Below, piece after piece: positions 16,940 to 26,338 of a stretch of DNA of 64,000 nucleotides. Within the stretch, counting starts at the first letter, position 1. Each line of letters begins with the position of its first letter. Under the pieces are notes generated by a model that worked only from the letters and a program-made list of their open reading frames with translations, was not told the origin of the DNA and did no database searches. Both the position numbers and the translations under genes were made by a program. Origin of the DNA: Paenibacillus assamensis DSM 18201 (GTDB lineage Bacteria > Bacillota > Bacilli > Paenibacillales > Paenibacillaceae). The stretch is taken from contig NZ_KE383838.1 in the NCBI RefSeq assembly GCF_000422445.1, positions 1-64,000 of the forward strand, in the 5' to 3' direction.

Positions 16940-17797
16940 CTATTCAATGTTGTGGATGCTTTTCGCTGCCTTTAATGTATTATGCATCAGCATTGTAATC
17001 GTTAGTGGTCCTACTCCACCAGGTACAGGTGTAAGTAAGGAACTGATTTCTGACACATCATCGAAATGAACATCACCAGCTAGCTTGCCATTATCCAATC
17101 GATTGACACCAACATCGATAACTACTGCTCCTGGTTTAACAAAAGAACGATCTACAAAGTTTGCTTTGCCGATAGCAACAACAAGAATATCCGCTTGCTT
17201 CGTAAGTTCTTTCATGTTCGCAGTACGAGAGTGACACATCGTCACCGTTGCATGTTCACGTTGCAACAACAATGAAACCGGTTTGCCTACAATGTTGCTT
17301 CTTCCGATAACAACAGCGTGTTTACCTGCAATTTCTACATCATAACGCTTTAGCAGCTCTATAACGCCAGCTGGCGTACAAGGAAGGAGAGATTCATCGC
17401 CAATAACCATGTTACCCACGCTAACAGGATGGAATCCATCTACATCTTTTTCTACGGCAATAGCATCAATGATAGCCTTCTCTTCAATATGCTTCGGAAG
17501 CGGCAGCTGAACGAGTATACCGTGAATATTAGACTGGGCATTCAACGTACCTACAAGCTCAAGCAAATGCTCTTGTGTTGTATCTTCAGGCAAACGATGC
17601 ACTTCAGAGTAGTAACCCAGCTCTAGACAGGTCTTATGTTTGCTGTTCACGTAGACTTGTGATGCTGGATCTTCACCTACAATTACAACCGCTAGTCCAG
17701 GCTGTACACCTGCAGATTGCAATTTCTGAACCTCTTGCTTCATTTCTTCACGCATAGCTTGCGCTACTACCTTACCGTTCATCAAAGATGCTGTCAT
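16940..17797 (-). CDS. folD: Bifunctional methylenetetrahydrofolate dehydrogenase/cyclohydrolase
   Basis: The protein has 285 residues from the ATG at 17797 with GGGGGAGA just upstream. Family signatures are SQVYVNSKHKTCLELG (catalytic lysine), the substrate motif QLPLPKHI, GRSNIVGKPVSLLL for NADP binding, and PGGVGPLTI near the C-terminus. It interconverts 5,10-methylene- and 10-formyl-tetrahydrofolate. It sits between nusB and xseA, as in Bacillus. Confidence 0.97.
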   Translation of the reverse strand: MTASLMNGKVVAQAMREEMKQEVQKLQSAGVQPGLAVVIVGEDPASQVYVNSKHKTCLELGYYSEVHRLPEDTTQEHLLELVGTLNAQSNIHGILVQLPLPKHIEEKAIIDAIAVEKDVDGFHPVSVGNMVIGDESLLPCTPAGVIELLKRYDVEIAGKHAVVIGRSNIVGKPVSLLLQREHATVTMCHSRTANMKELTKQADILVVAIGKANFVDRSFVKPGAVVIDVGVNRLDNGKLAGDVHFDDVSEISSLLTPVPGGVGPLTITMLMHNTLKAAKSIHNIE

Positions 17798-17947
17798 TAC
17801 TCTCTCTCCCCCAACCTTATTTATCATATAAAATGTATATAGAGCTATACGTAGATATAGCAATATAAGCAATACAGTAATACATAGAAAAAACGAATAT
17901 GCCTATCGCAATTTGTCCAAAATTACGGTAGGCAACACTTGTGTCGA

Positions 17948-18412
17948 TTACTTCTGTTCTGAATTTTGCGCTTCTGTACCTTCGCGTTGGCGCAGCATTT
18001 GGCCAAGTACACCATTTACGAATTTACCGGATTCGTCAGTACCAAAGTATTTTGCCAATAGAACAGCTTCATTGACAGCAACTTTAGGTGGTACATCTTC
18101 TCTATGCAGCAGCTCATAGCATGCAAAACGAAGCACTTGACGGTCTACTCGAGATAGACGATCAACTTGCCAACCCTTCAAATAGCGTGCTAGTTCTTTA
18201 TCAAGCTCTTCACGTTGTTCCCACGTGCTTGTAACCCAACCCAATACTTCATTTTTCAACTTGCCGACATGCTTCGTCTCAACACCCATTTCATTATCTT
18301 CGGTTTGAGCTTCGTCAATAACCATCTCTACCGCTTCTTTTGCTGTAACGCCGGTCATTTCCAATTGATATAAACTTTGAATAGCCAATTCTCTGGCAAT
18401 ACGTCTTTTCAT
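17948..18412 (-). CDS. nusB: Transcription antitermination factor NusB
   Basis: The protein has 154 residues from the ATG at 18412 (AGGAGG 7 bases before). The all-helical NusB fold is visible from RRIARELAIQSLYQLEM to VAVNEAVLLAKYFGTDESGKFVNGVLG. It binds boxA RNA with NusE during rRNA transcription. A highly charged tail (QREGTEAQNSEQ) ends the protein. Confidence 0.96.
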   Translation of the reverse strand: MKRRIARELAIQSLYQLEMTGVTAKEAVEMVIDEAQTEDNEMGVETKHVGKLKNEVLGWVTSTWEQREELDKELARYLKGWQVDRLSRVDRQVLRFACYELLHREDVPPKVAVNEAVLLAKYFGTDESGKFVNGVLGQMLRQREGTEAQNSEQK

Positions 18413-18495
18413 GATAGTTCCTCCTGCATATGTTGCTTGCAATTGTATTGGGATTGAGATCGAGATTAAAGTATTATGGCACACGCCACAAAAAA

Positions 18496-18565
18496 TCCTA
18501 TGCGCGCTCCGATCGTCCCATCGGGTTGACCGACAGTTCCGCAGTCGTTCGGAGCGTCCATAGGA
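18496..18565 (-). terminator. Large bulged terminator after the amaP-DUF2273 unit
   Basis: TCCTATG pairs with CATAGGA and CGCTCCGA with TCGGAGCG, separated by a short bulge, with a loop region of about 30 bases that can form further pairs. Six T follow on the minus strand. The hairpin begins at the base after the DUF2273 stop codon. Confidence 0.75.
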
Positions 18566-18796
18566 CTACTTCAACCATCTCCAACGGTCAGACAGCCATA
18601 CGGCAATACGCTGCCAAGGTATTATCGGACCTTCATTCAAATCTTTATTTTTACCTATGGTGTAACAAGTAAATACGAGCAGTGCTACAAACAGCATATC
18701 CCAAAATCCTGATAGCAAGTAGACTATTCCAAGTCCAATTCCCGCCACAATACCAATGATGCGTCCACTGTGACTCTCCCATAACTGTTCCCACAT
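18566..18796 (-). CDS. DUF2273 family small membrane protein
   Basis: The protein has about 76 residues and two hydrophobic segments (GRIIGIVAGIGLGIVYLL and MLFVALLVFTCYTIG), the layout of DUF2273 proteins that accompany Asp23/AmaP. I chose the ATG at 18796 because GGTGG lies upstream, but two GTG codons immediately after the amaP stop (18811, 18808) are also possible. It is probably co-transcribed with amaP and asp23 and is thought to take part in the same membrane complex. Confidence 0.8.
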   Translation of the reverse strand: MWEQLWESHSGRIIGIVAGIGLGIVYLLSGFWDMLFVALLVFTCYTIGKNKDLNEGPIIPWQRIAVWLSDRWRWLK

Positions 18797-18811
18797 TGGA
18801 AAGCTCACCAC

Positions 18812-19363
18812 CTATTCAACGCGTGCTTTGAAAGTCTGGGTTTGAACGATATTGGCCACGTAAACAGATACGAGTGATACAGGAATACCTGTAATGGTTT
18901 GAACATACTCTTTCACATTACGCTGAACCTCGGCTGTCATTTCTGGAATTGAAGTTTCCCCATCTACAACAGCACGTATCGTAATATCCAATCCAGAGTC
19001 AATTGCACGAATACGAGCTTTCAGATCCTTAGTGCCACGTACGCGAGCAGCAGCCTTCAAAGATACATTTTCAATTGTTTCAAGTGAAATTTTGATATCA
19101 CCAAATTCAGTACGCTGATCGATGGAAGTCATCGCCGTGCTGTCACGCTTAATGGACAAAACAAACATCCGCAAGCTAATTAGGAACACAACTGCTGCAA
19201 CAATTATAATGGCCATTCGCAACCAAGCTGGTTCAGACAAATTGAAATAAAATTCGGATGTATCCGTCAAAAGCCCACTAGCACCGACGATTGCAGCTGC
19301 TGACAACGTACCAATCGTCAAACTGTATACAAACAATAGCAATCTGTCTACTATACGTCCCAT
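18812..19363 (-). CDS. amaP: Alkaline shock response membrane anchor AmaP
   Basis: The protein has 183 residues from the ATG at 19363 (AAGGAGG 9 bases before). Two transmembrane helices near the N-terminus (LLLFVYSLTIGTLSAAAIVGA; WLRMAIIIVAAVVFLISLRMFVL) precede a soluble domain related to Asp23. In staphylococci AmaP recruits Asp23 to the membrane. Its neighbours, Asp23 upstream and DUF2273 downstream, fit that role. Confidence 0.88.
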   Translation of the reverse strand: MGRIVDRLLLFVYSLTIGTLSAAAIVGASGLLTDTSEFYFNLSEPAWLRMAIIIVAAVVFLISLRMFVLSIKRDSTAMTSIDQRTEFGDIKISLETIENVSLKAAARVRGTKDLKARIRAIDSGLDITIRAVVDGETSIPEMTAEVQRNVKEYVQTITGIPVSLVSVYVANIVQTQTFKARVE

Positions 19364-19394
19364 GTTGTCCTGCCTCCTTGTTGAATTGCAGGTA

Positions 19395-19419
19395 AACCCC
19401 CTGCCATCAGGAGGGGGTT
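19395..19419 (-). promoter_or_regulatory. Hairpin between asp23 and amaP
   Basis: AACCCCCT pairs perfectly with AGGGGGTT around a 9-base loop; no T-run follows on the minus strand. It probably affects mRNA processing or relative expression within the operon rather than ending it. Confidence 0.5.
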
Positions 19420-19432
19420 CTCTCATGCAGCA

Positions 19433-19840
19433 TTATTTAACGCGTGACTGAGCTTCAATCTCTTCTTGCTTCTCTTGAGATTTGAAGTGTACATCATGTA
19501 CATGCACGTTTACTTCAACAACATGAAGACCTGTCATCATTTCAATAGATCTCTTTACATTGGCTTGAATACTCGAAGAAACTTCAGGGATACGGTGACC
19601 ATATTCTACGATAATGGAAACATCCACTGCTGCTTCACGTTGGCCAACCTCAACCTTCACACCTTTAGAAAGGTTTTTACGGCCTAGAAGCTCAGCAATC
19701 CCACCTGCGAATCCGCCGCTCATGCCTGCTACACCTTCTATTTCAATGGTCGCAAGACCTGCGATAACTTCAATAACTTCAGGTGCAATTTGAATATTCC
19801 CCAAATCTGTGCGTTCAAACTCAGAAACTGCTTGACTCAT
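19433..19840 (-). CDS. Asp23/Gls24 family protein (YqhY type)
   Basis: The protein has 135 residues from the ATG at 19840 with GAGGAG upstream. The Asp23 pattern is clear: GNIQIAPEVIEVIAGLATIEIEGVAG, then VDVSIIVEYGHRIPEV and SIEMMTGLHVVEVNVHVHDV. It is the positional equivalent of B. subtilis yqhY, next to accC, where it has been tied to acetyl-CoA carboxylase control. Here it is joined by amaP and a DUF2273 gene, as in staphylococcal envelope-stress loci. Confidence 0.9.
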   Translation of the reverse strand: MSQAVSEFERTDLGNIQIAPEVIEVIAGLATIEIEGVAGMSGGFAGGIAELLGRKNLSKGVKVEVGQREAAVDVSIIVEYGHRIPEVSSSIQANVKRSIEMMTGLHVVEVNVHVHDVHFKSQEKQEEIEAQSRVK

Positions 19841-19955
19841 CAATCACCACTCCTCACATTTTCATCCCACAAGGTTAATCGTTACCCTGTCCGCTTATTA
19901 CTCATAACTATATCATTTGTCCATTTTTATGACAAACAATCGATGAAATAAACGA

Positions 19956-21299
19956 TTATACCTCATTCTCTTCTAAGAACTTAATGTCAAAATCACCACG
20001 TAAAAACGTTGGGTGCTGCAAGAGACGACTATGAAACGGAATCGTAGTGTGAATACCTTCAATGGAAAATTCCGATAATGCACGCTTCATTCGCTCGATT
20101 GCTTCTTCTCTTGTTGGTCCCCATACGATCAGCTTCGCAATCATCGAATCATAATGCGGTGATATTACATATCCCGGATAAGCAGCGCTGTCAACACGGA
20201 CACCGAAGCCACCAGGTGGCAAGTAGAAATTAATCTTGCCTGCAGAAGGCATAAAGTTGCGCGATGGATCTTCTGCATTAATACGGCACTCAATCGCCCA
20301 GCCGTTAATACGGACATCTTCTTGTTTTACGGAAAGCTGCTCACCTTGAGCAACCATAATCATTTCCTTGATAATATCAAGTCCAGTAATCATTTCCGTT
20401 ACAGGGTGTTCCACTTGAATACGTGTATTCATTTCCATGAAATAAAATTGTCCATCAGGTGCAAGCAAGAACTCAAGTGTTCCTGCTCCTGAATAGTTTA
20501 CAGCTTGAGCTGCACGAACTGCAGCCCCCCCCATACGCTCGCGAATTTCTGGCGTCAGGATTGGACAAGGCGCCTCTTCAACAAGCTTTTGACGACGTCG
20601 CTGAACCGAACAATCTCGCTCACCAAGGTGAACAACGTTCCCATGCTTGTCAGCAACAATTTGAATCTCAACGTGCTTCATGCCTGTTAGGAACTTTTCT
20701 AAATAGACGCCTGCATTACCGAAAGCTTTCTCTGCTTCCTGCTGAGCAGTCGTGATCTGCTTAACTAGTGAGTCCTCATCTTCAGCAATGCGAATACCTT
20801 TACCTCCACCACCAGCTGTAGCTTTAATAATAACTGGATAGCCGATATCTCGGGCAATCATAATCGCATCGTCCATATTTTCAACTAAGCCATCTGAACC
20901 TGGAATGACTGGAACATTGGCATCTTTCATTGTCTGCTTAGCAACAGCCTTATCCCCCATGCGTTCAATCGCATTTGGAGAAGGGCCAATAAACGTAATC
21001 CCGCAAGAATCACAAATCTCAGCAAAGTCTGCGTTCTCGGCTAAAAATCCATATCCCGGATGAACAGCATCGCATTCAGTCAGCGTTGCAACACTCATCA
21101 AATTGGTAAAGTTCAAATAACTATCCTTTGACGCAGTAGGACCAATACAATATGCCTCGTCCGCCAAACGAACGTGCAATGAATCTCGGTCTGCTTCAGA
21201 ATATACCGCTACGCTGGCAATTCCTAGCTCTCGGCACGCACGAATAATCCGGACTGCAATTTCTCCACGATTCGCGACGAGCACTTTGTGAAATGTCAT
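19956..21299 (-). CDS. accC: Acetyl-CoA carboxylase biotin carboxylase subunit
   Basis: The protein has 447 residues. The N-terminal preATP-grasp domain starts [22 protein letters not shown]; the ATP-grasp domain has [13 protein letters not shown] and the catalytic region [16 protein letters not shown]. It carboxylates the biotin carried by AccB, the first half-reaction of malonyl-CoA synthesis. AAGGAGG precedes the ATG. It lies 48 bases after accB, as in Bacillus. Confidence 0.98.
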   Translation of the reverse strand: MTFHKVLVANRGEIAVRIIRACRELGIASVAVYSEADRDSLHVRLADEAYCIGPTASKDSYLNFTNLMSVATLTECDAVHPGYGFLAENADFAEICDSCGITFIGPSPNAIERMGDKAVAKQTMKDANVPVIPGSDGLVENMDDAIMIARDIGYPVIIKATAGGGGKGIRIAEDEDSLVKQITTAQQEAEKAFGNAGVYLEKFLTGMKHVEIQIVADKHGNVVHLGERDCSVQRRRQKLVEEAPCPILTPEIRERMGGAAVRAAQAVNYSGAGTLEFLLAPDGQFYFMEMNTRIQVEHPVTEMITGLDIIKEMIMVAQGEQLSVKQEDVRINGWAIECRINAEDPSRNFMPSAGKINFYLPPGGFGVRVDSAAYPGYVISPHYDSMIAKLIVWGPTREEAIERMKRALSEFSIEGIHTTIPFHSRLLQHPTFLRGDFDIKFLEENEV

Positions 21300-21347
21300 C
21301 GTTCAACCTCCTTGACTTGGCTGCCATTAGGGCATTATAAGCTAACG

Positions 21348-21842
21348 TTATTCCGCTTTAACCAAGAATAGCGGCTGTCCGAATTCGACTAATTGACCGT
21401 TCTCTACAAGAACTTCTACAATTTGTCCTTTCACTTCCGCTTCCAGCTCATTCATCAGCTTCATCGCTTCTAGAATGCACACGACCGTCTTTTCGCTCAC
21501 TTTGGAACCTACAGAAACGAATGCATCAGCATCAGGTGACGGTGCAGAATAGAACGTACCCACCATCGGCGACACAATCTTATGAAGGCCTGCTGTGTGA
21601 TCAACAGCAGTTGGTGCTGCCTCTTGCTTGGCTGGAACAGCTTGTTCTACCGCAGCTACTGGCGCCTGCACAGGTACAGGCGTATATGTATGGGCTGCAG
21701 GAGCTGATTGAATCGTAACTACCTCAGATTTGCCAGGCTTACGAATCGCGATGCGACAGCCTTCATTTTCAATTTCTAGCTCGTGAACAGAAGTCTGATC
21801 CACAAGTTTAATGAGTTCTTTAATCTCGCTTATTTTGAACAA
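21348..21842 (-). CDS. accB: Biotin carboxyl carrier protein
   Basis: The protein has 164 residues. The biotinyl domain at the C-terminus carries the biotinylation motif EAMKLMNE and is preceded by an Ala/Pro/Gln-rich linker. I chose a TTG start at 21842 (AGGAG 8 bases upstream) because it gives the N-terminus [15 protein letters not shown], which matches the Bacillus AccB start; the longer frame to 21938 adds non-homologous residues. It pairs with accC. Confidence 0.95.
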   Translation of the reverse strand: MFKISEIKELIKLVDQTSVHELEIENEGCRIAIRKPGKSEVVTIQSAPAAHTYTPVPVQAPVAAVEQAVPAKQEAAPTAVDHTAGLHKIVSPMVGTFYSAPSPDADAFVSVGSKVSEKTVVCILEAMKLMNELEAEVKGQIVEVLVENGQLVEFGQPLFLVKAE

Positions 21843-21946
21843 TTCATTCACTCCTCGTGACTGTTGTATCATTAAGGGATTACCGCTAATTGATGGACAA
21901 TCAATATGGACGTATGTATTATAACACAATCGAACCAAATAGAAAG

Positions 21947-21969
21947 AGCCCAGTTTCGGGAACCGGGCT
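21947..21969 (-). terminator. Terminator after the spoIIIA operon
   Basis: AGCCCAGTT pairs with AACCGGGCT (one mismatch) around CTCGGG-type loop bases, with a weak T-rich tail (CTTTCTATTT) on the minus strand. It separates spoIIIAH from accB. Confidence 0.65.
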
Positions 21970-22001
21970 GACCATTGTTTTCTAATTGATGATTACGGAC
22001 A

Positions 22002-22754
22002 TTATTCTGTAACGTATTGTACACTTACTTTGTCTTGTGTCACTTGAAGCTCATTAATAATTTTGTCAATAATATCAACCGCTTGTCTAGCTTCCATCTT
22101 CTCAGCTTGTACGATGACTTTAACGTTATTGTTTTCCTCGCTAATGACAACATTAGGATAATCTTTTTGCAACTCCGCCTCTAAAGCGGTAATTTTTTGC
22201 TCCTTGTCTTCCAAGCGATTCATATCATCATACAACTTTGTCATCTCTTCTGAGCTTACCTTAGAGCCGTTTAATTTTGTTAAAATGTTTTCAAGCTGCT
22301 GCTGATACTGATCCGAGCGTTCCATTGCCTTTTGTTCAATGGTGCTGCGGGACATAACTCCTTGCGCAGCAACCTGATCCAGTATCGCCTTCTCACCATC
22401 TGTGAGTGTTTGCTTGCTATCTTTAGCTGCTGACTCGTTCGAAGGTGTTTGGTTGTCTGGCTTCGTCGTTGGAGCATCGACTGGTTCCTTTGTTTCAGGA
22501 GATGTGGTTGCACCCTCCACTTTTCCTTCTGCATTCGGCTGCGCTTCTGCTTCTGTACCACCTACCTGAGTTACTTCAACCTTTGGCAATTGTTCAAGCG
22601 CAGCCCCTGCTTCTCCGGCTGCTTGATTAACTGCGGCTACGCCTGCTGCTGGATCAGGCTTGGCAGGCTCTTCGGTAAACAAATAATACGCGGACAGGAC
22701 GACCATAAGGCTCAACATGGATACTAACCAAATTGTTTGTCGTTTCGTATTCAT
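22002..22754 (-). CDS. spoIIIAH: Stage III sporulation protein AH
   Basis: The protein has 250 residues: a single N-terminal transmembrane helix (IWLVSMLSLMVVLSAYYLF), a long low-complexity Pro/Glu/Thr linker, and a C-terminal ring-building YscJ/FliF-like domain with a helical region (QYQQQLENILTKLNGSK). SpoIIIAH on the mother-cell side meets forespore SpoIIQ to form the channel across the intermembrane space. AAGGAGGG precedes the ATG. The linker is long and poor in sequence conservation. Confidence 0.93.
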   Translation of the reverse strand: MNTKRQTIWLVSMLSLMVVLSAYYLFTEEPAKPDPAAGVAAVNQAAGEAGAALEQLPKVEVTQVGGTEAEAQPNAEGKVEGATTSPETKEPVDAPTTKPDNQTPSNESAAKDSKQTLTDGEKAILDQVAAQGVMSRSTIEQKAMERSDQYQQQLENILTKLNGSKVSSEEMTKLYDDMNRLEDKEQKITALEAELQKDYPNVVISEENNNVKVIVQAEKMEARQAVDIIDKIINELQVTQDKVSVQYVTE

Positions 22755-22804
22755 TAAGATAAACCCTCCTTATAATTGACATCTCAGTTCTCGGTGTTCT
22801 CACT

Positions 22805-23479
22805 TTACTCTGCTATTTTTCGTGGCACCACCGATATCCGGTGGGAAGGCACATTCAATCCTTTTTCCACCGCATCTACGATCATTTGATTCACAACGGC
22901 ATTCTCAGCGCCTTTGGCAACGACGATAACACCTCTAACTTTAGGCTTCACTCGTTTTGTTACGATAGGCGACTGATGCTCTGAGGTCTCCGTCATCACA
23001 ATTTCACCATCGCGAGATGTTTGCGTGATGTGACGTTTGCCTCCATTCGCATCCGTTTCTTCCGTAACTTGCTGACTGTCCTTCATATTCCGCTGAATAA
23101 CTAGCTCTTCGGTCGAATCAACTGTAACCATCACCTGTACCTGGTCAACACCGACAATCTCTTCAAGGACTGACTTCATACGAATTTCAAAGGATTGCTC
23201 AATCGTTGCAAATGGATTATTAGGATCAGGCGTTGCAACAGAAGCTCCGCTGTCATTTAGCTCCTGTTCACTCATTACACCTGTCACAGCAGGAGGTTCT
23301 CTGCCTGAGCTTCCCATCAGCCAATTGCCATTTCTAGGTCCACTTGAAAACGAGCTAACTAAGATGAGCGCCGCACCGACGAGACCTAATAGGAGTAGCC
23401 AACGAAATGCTTTCACTCGTTTCGGTCCGTTAGATCCGCTTCCAAGGATAGATTCAATTTTTTGCAGCCATTTCGCCAT
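22805..23479 (-). CDS. spoIIIAG: Stage III sporulation protein AG
   Basis: The protein has 224 residues, with one transmembrane helix near residue 30 (WLLLLGLVGAALILVSSF) and a C-terminal ring-building domain (VKPKVRGVIVVAKGAENAVV). SpoIIIAG forms a large ring in the mother-cell membrane as part of the feeding-tube channel. AAGGAGGGTGG precedes the ATG. It lies between spoIIIAF and spoIIIAH. Confidence 0.94.
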   Translation of the reverse strand: MAKWLQKIESILGSGSNGPKRVKAFRWLLLLGLVGAALILVSSFSSGPRNGNWLMGSSGREPPAVTGVMSEQELNDSGASVATPDPNNPFATIEQSFEIRMKSVLEEIVGVDQVQVMVTVDSTEELVIQRNMKDSQQVTEETDANGGKRHITQTSRDGEIVMTETSEHQSPIVTKRVKPKVRGVIVVAKGAENAVVNQMIVDAVEKGLNVPSHRISVVPRKIAE

Positions 23480-23607
23480 GAGCGCTACCCACCCTCCTTA
23501 AACTGATAATTGTCGTGCTCCATCTTGTCCTTATTTCACCTATACGCAGCTTGTCTAAAAATATGACTAGCAATTACGACTTCTTAGCACGTTAACACGC
23601 ATTATTT

Positions 23608-24390
23608 TTATATTTTTTTCCAATCGATATGGATTTCTTCTGGTTTAACAAGCCATTGCGAAGTAAGCATATCCGTAATTTTCTTCTCCCACATCTTCAC
23701 CACATGCTGTTCTACCGAAGTGCGTAGACCACTTTGAGCAGATGATGGGCGTTCTTCGATAGATTCAGTTTGCACGTTTACGGCTTTAACCTGTTCGACG
23801 GACATGACTCCTTCTGTTTGCTCATTATGTTTTGAAGTAGCGGAAACTGCATGCCTGCTATATGTCATAGAAACCGTTATCGATTGTATCGAAGGTTCAG
23901 GCTCATTAGCAGACACCCCTAACTTCACATTTACTTGCTCTGCTTGTACTCCATAATCGCTAGTGGGCCTCACTTTCGAGGCAGTTTCAGCAGCTTGCAA
24001 CGTTTCTGTTTCTTCCAGCCGTTCGGCATTCGATCCCTCTGCTAATTCATTCAACTGCTTCGTCATCTGAGACTCTAGCTGAGATTCGGCAAGTTCGCTC
24101 ACCTTCATTTGTCTCTGGTGCTGCAGCCGTGCAGCATCTCGTTGAATACTAGTCAAAGAAGCAAATGCACTTGTTGTCGGATTGGACTGCTCCCATTCAA
24201 GCGCCACTTGCTCCGCTAGATCGTTATCAAACAGCTTCATAATCGGTGAGAGCAAAGCCAGTAAAATGATCAGGCTGAGCATGAGCTTTACATATCGCTG
24301 CATTTTTGCGCTTGGCAGCAGCAAATCGACAAAAGCCGCCAGTAAAATAAGCATAATGATCTCTTTCAACCATTCACTGAGCCAGCTCAT
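23608..24390 (-). CDS. spoIIIAF: Stage III sporulation protein AF
   Basis: The protein has 260 residues, beginning SWLSEWLKEIIMLILLAAFVDLLLPS with a second helix (YVKLMLSLIILLALLSP), followed by a soluble domain with a long variable middle. I chose the ATG at 24390; a GTG two codons earlier is possible. The final residues VKPEEIHIDWK match the conserved end of the family. A membrane component of the SpoIIIA-SpoIIQ complex. Confidence 0.92.
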   Translation of the reverse strand: MSWLSEWLKEIIMLILLAAFVDLLLPSAKMQRYVKLMLSLIILLALLSPIMKLFDNDLAEQVALEWEQSNPTTSAFASLTSIQRDAARLQHQRQMKVSELAESQLESQMTKQLNELAEGSNAERLEETETLQAAETASKVRPTSDYGVQAEQVNVKLGVSANEPEPSIQSITVSMTYSRHAVSATSKHNEQTEGVMSVEQVKAVNVQTESIEERPSSAQSGLRTSVEQHVVKMWEKKITDMLTSQWLVKPEEIHIDWKKI

Positions 24391-24417
24391 ACTCACCCCT
24401 CCTCCTTGAACTTGCTG

Positions 24418-25710
24418 TCATCGCATCATCACCGTTACATTACCTGCAGTCAGCAATATCGTAATGGATAAAAAGAACATAAGTCCCACTGCTGCAAGTG
24501 CAGCAAAGACATAAATCATACTCTTTCCAACCGTTTGCAAGCAGCCGACAACTGGACTATTACCTAGTGGCTGCATAATAGCAGCTGATACGTTATAAAT
24601 GAGCGCCAACGTTAAAATTTTTAATGCAGGGAATGCACATAGGAACAACAAAATAATGACCCCAGTGAGACCCACCGCATTTTTCACGAGCAAAGAAGCC
24701 GTAATTACAGTATCTGTCGCATCTGAGAACACTCTGCCCACAACAGGCACAAAATTTCCTGTAATGTATTTGGCTGTACGAATGGCCACACCGTCTGTTA
24801 CCGAACTGGTCACTCCTTGCACAGAAATAACACCGAGAAATACGGTGAGTAAAATACCAAGCAATCCTACACTAATGTTTCTAAGAAGGTTAGCGAGTTG
24901 TGTCACTTTATATTTGTCCGTAAGAGAGCTAACAATATGCAGTACTGCTGAGAAAAATAACATCGGGAAGACGACTGTGTAAATAATCGTACCTACCAAA
25001 TGAATCATAAATACGATGAGCGGATGCAGGACGGATACCGTTACAACATTGCCTAGAGATGCAAGTAGTGTAAATAACACTGGGACCATAGCCATCATGA
25101 AGTGAATCATGCCTGATATTGCATCTTTCGCATAGCCGATGGCCACATTAAAGCTGTTAATAGCCAAAATGATGATGACCATATAGGAAATGGAATAGGC
25201 AATTTTGCTGACTGTATTTCGCTCAAAAGCTGTTTGCAGCGTTTCAAGCACCATACTAAAAACGGCAAGAATAACGATGGTGACGATTAATTTCCCATTT
25301 GTAATCACTTCTTGCATAAGAAACTTGCCGAGCGCCTTAAACGTATTGCTTAACGTCAACTTTTCCCCGCCTGGGAGCAGAAGATCGGCAAAGTTCGGTA
25401 GTGAGTCTCGGGGGAAGAAACCGCCGTATTTGGTCAACAATTCTTGCCAATACCCTTCAACTTCACTTGTTGGCAGCTGTTTCGTCTGCTCTTTAATCCA
25501 ACTATCTGTCGGGGCAGCTGCCGGCGTAGTAGTTGAGCTTGTCCCATCGACAGCCGCTTGTACCGTGGTAGAACGTACTGCCTCCGGTGATATAGAGTCC
25601 GAAGAGGCATAAGCGCCAGACACACAAGCGAGCAGTGATAGGATGACCACGAATACAAATAAAGAAATGCGTTTGTTATAACTCGTCGTGCGGTCGTACA
25701 GCTCGTTCAC
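24418..25710 (-). CDS. spoIIIAE: Stage III sporulation protein AE
   Basis: The protein has about 430 residues. A signal-like helix (LFVFVVILSLLACVSGAYA) is followed by a soluble region and about seven transmembrane segments (for example IVTIVILAVFSMVLE and VVIIILAINSF). The start is a GTG at 25710 with GGAGGG 7 bases before. SpoIIIAE is a polytopic membrane part of the channel complex. The ORF overlaps spoIIIAD's end if the upstream ATG is used. Confidence 0.94.
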   Translation of the reverse strand: MNELYDRTTSYNKRISLFVFVVILSLLACVSGAYASSDSISPEAVRSTTVQAAVDGTSSTTTPAAAPTDSWIKEQTKQLPTSEVEGYWQELLTKYGGFFPRDSLPNFADLLLPGGEKLTLSNTFKALGKFLMQEVITNGKLIVTIVILAVFSMVLETLQTAFERNTVSKIAYSISYMVIIILAINSFNVAIGYAKDAISGMIHFMMAMVPVLFTLLASLGNVVTVSVLHPLIVFMIHLVGTIIYTVVFPMLFFSAVLHIVSSLTDKYKVTQLANLLRNISVGLLGILLTVFLGVISVQGVTSSVTDGVAIRTAKYITGNFVPVVGRVFSDATDTVITASLLVKNAVGLTGVIILLFLCAFPALKILTLALIYNVSAAIMQPLGNSPVVGCLQTVGKSMIYVFAALAAVGLMFFLSITILLTAGNVTVMMR

Positions 25711-25724
25711 AGCCTCTCCCTCCA

Positions 25725-26114
25725 TCAAGCTGGCAGCAGCTTCATAACGGTTTCAATGATGACGCTAATAATGGGAATGGCCATGACAATAATCAATACT
25801 TTGCCTGCCAACTCTATCTTTGTTGCGATCCCGTCCTGACCAGCATCCCTTACTACCTGCGCACCAAACTCAGCAATATATGCAATACCGATTATTTTCA
25901 AGATCGTTTTCACGTAAACAGGCTCAATGCCTGAACGCTCTGCCAAAGAATCTAGCACTTCAATAACGGTCTCAATCTTGCCGATCAAGAACAAAAAGAT
26001 GACAATGCCAGCGAAAGCCGATATGAGAAAGGCAAACATCGGCTTCTGTTCTTTAACGACTAGTACGAGTATGGCCGCAATAAGGCCAAGGCCGACAATC
26101 TGCACAATCTCCAT
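25725..26114 (-). CDS. spoIIIAD: Stage III sporulation protein AD
   Basis: The protein has about 129 residues with four hydrophobic segments (VQIVGLGLIAAILVLVVKEQ; FAFLISAFAGIVIFLFLIG; ILIIVMAIPIISVIIETV). Three start codons lie within 12 bases (GTG, ATG, ATG); the last, at 26114, has AGGTG at best spacing. A membrane component of the SpoIIIA complex, closely packed with spoIIIAC. Confidence 0.94.
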   Translation of the reverse strand: MEIVQIVGLGLIAAILVLVVKEQKPMFAFLISAFAGIVIFLFLIGKIETVIEVLDSLAERSGIEPVYVKTILKIIGIAYIAEFGAQVVRDAGQDGIATKIELAGKVLIIVMAIPIISVIIETVMKLLPA

Positions 26115-26123
26115 CAACATCAC

Positions 26124-26327
26124 CTACTGAAATAAAAAAATAGTTTTGATTTCTTGAAATAAATGATCCAGCAATCGAACGACCATAAATAGAACGACGA
26201 CAAATCCGATAACTGTGACCCAATGTGCCATATCCTCCTTGCCCATCTGCTTCAGGACCGTATGGATCATAGCAATGATGATGCCGATTCCGGCGATCTG
26301 AAATATCGCGCTCACATCCACATTCAT
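26124..26327 (-). CDS. spoIIIAC: Stage III sporulation protein AC
   Basis: The protein has 67 residues and two transmembrane helices (IFQIAGIGIIIAMIHTVLKQ; VTVIGFVVVLFMVVRLLDHLF). The ATG at 26327 has TGAGGTG upstream. It is a small membrane subunit of the SpoIIIA channel and resembles SpoIIIAD in fold. Confidence 0.94.
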   Translation of the reverse strand: MNVDVSAIFQIAGIGIIIAMIHTVLKQMGKEDMAHWVTVIGFVVVLFMVVRLLDHLFQEIKTIFLFQ

Positions 26328-26338
26328 AATCAGGCACC

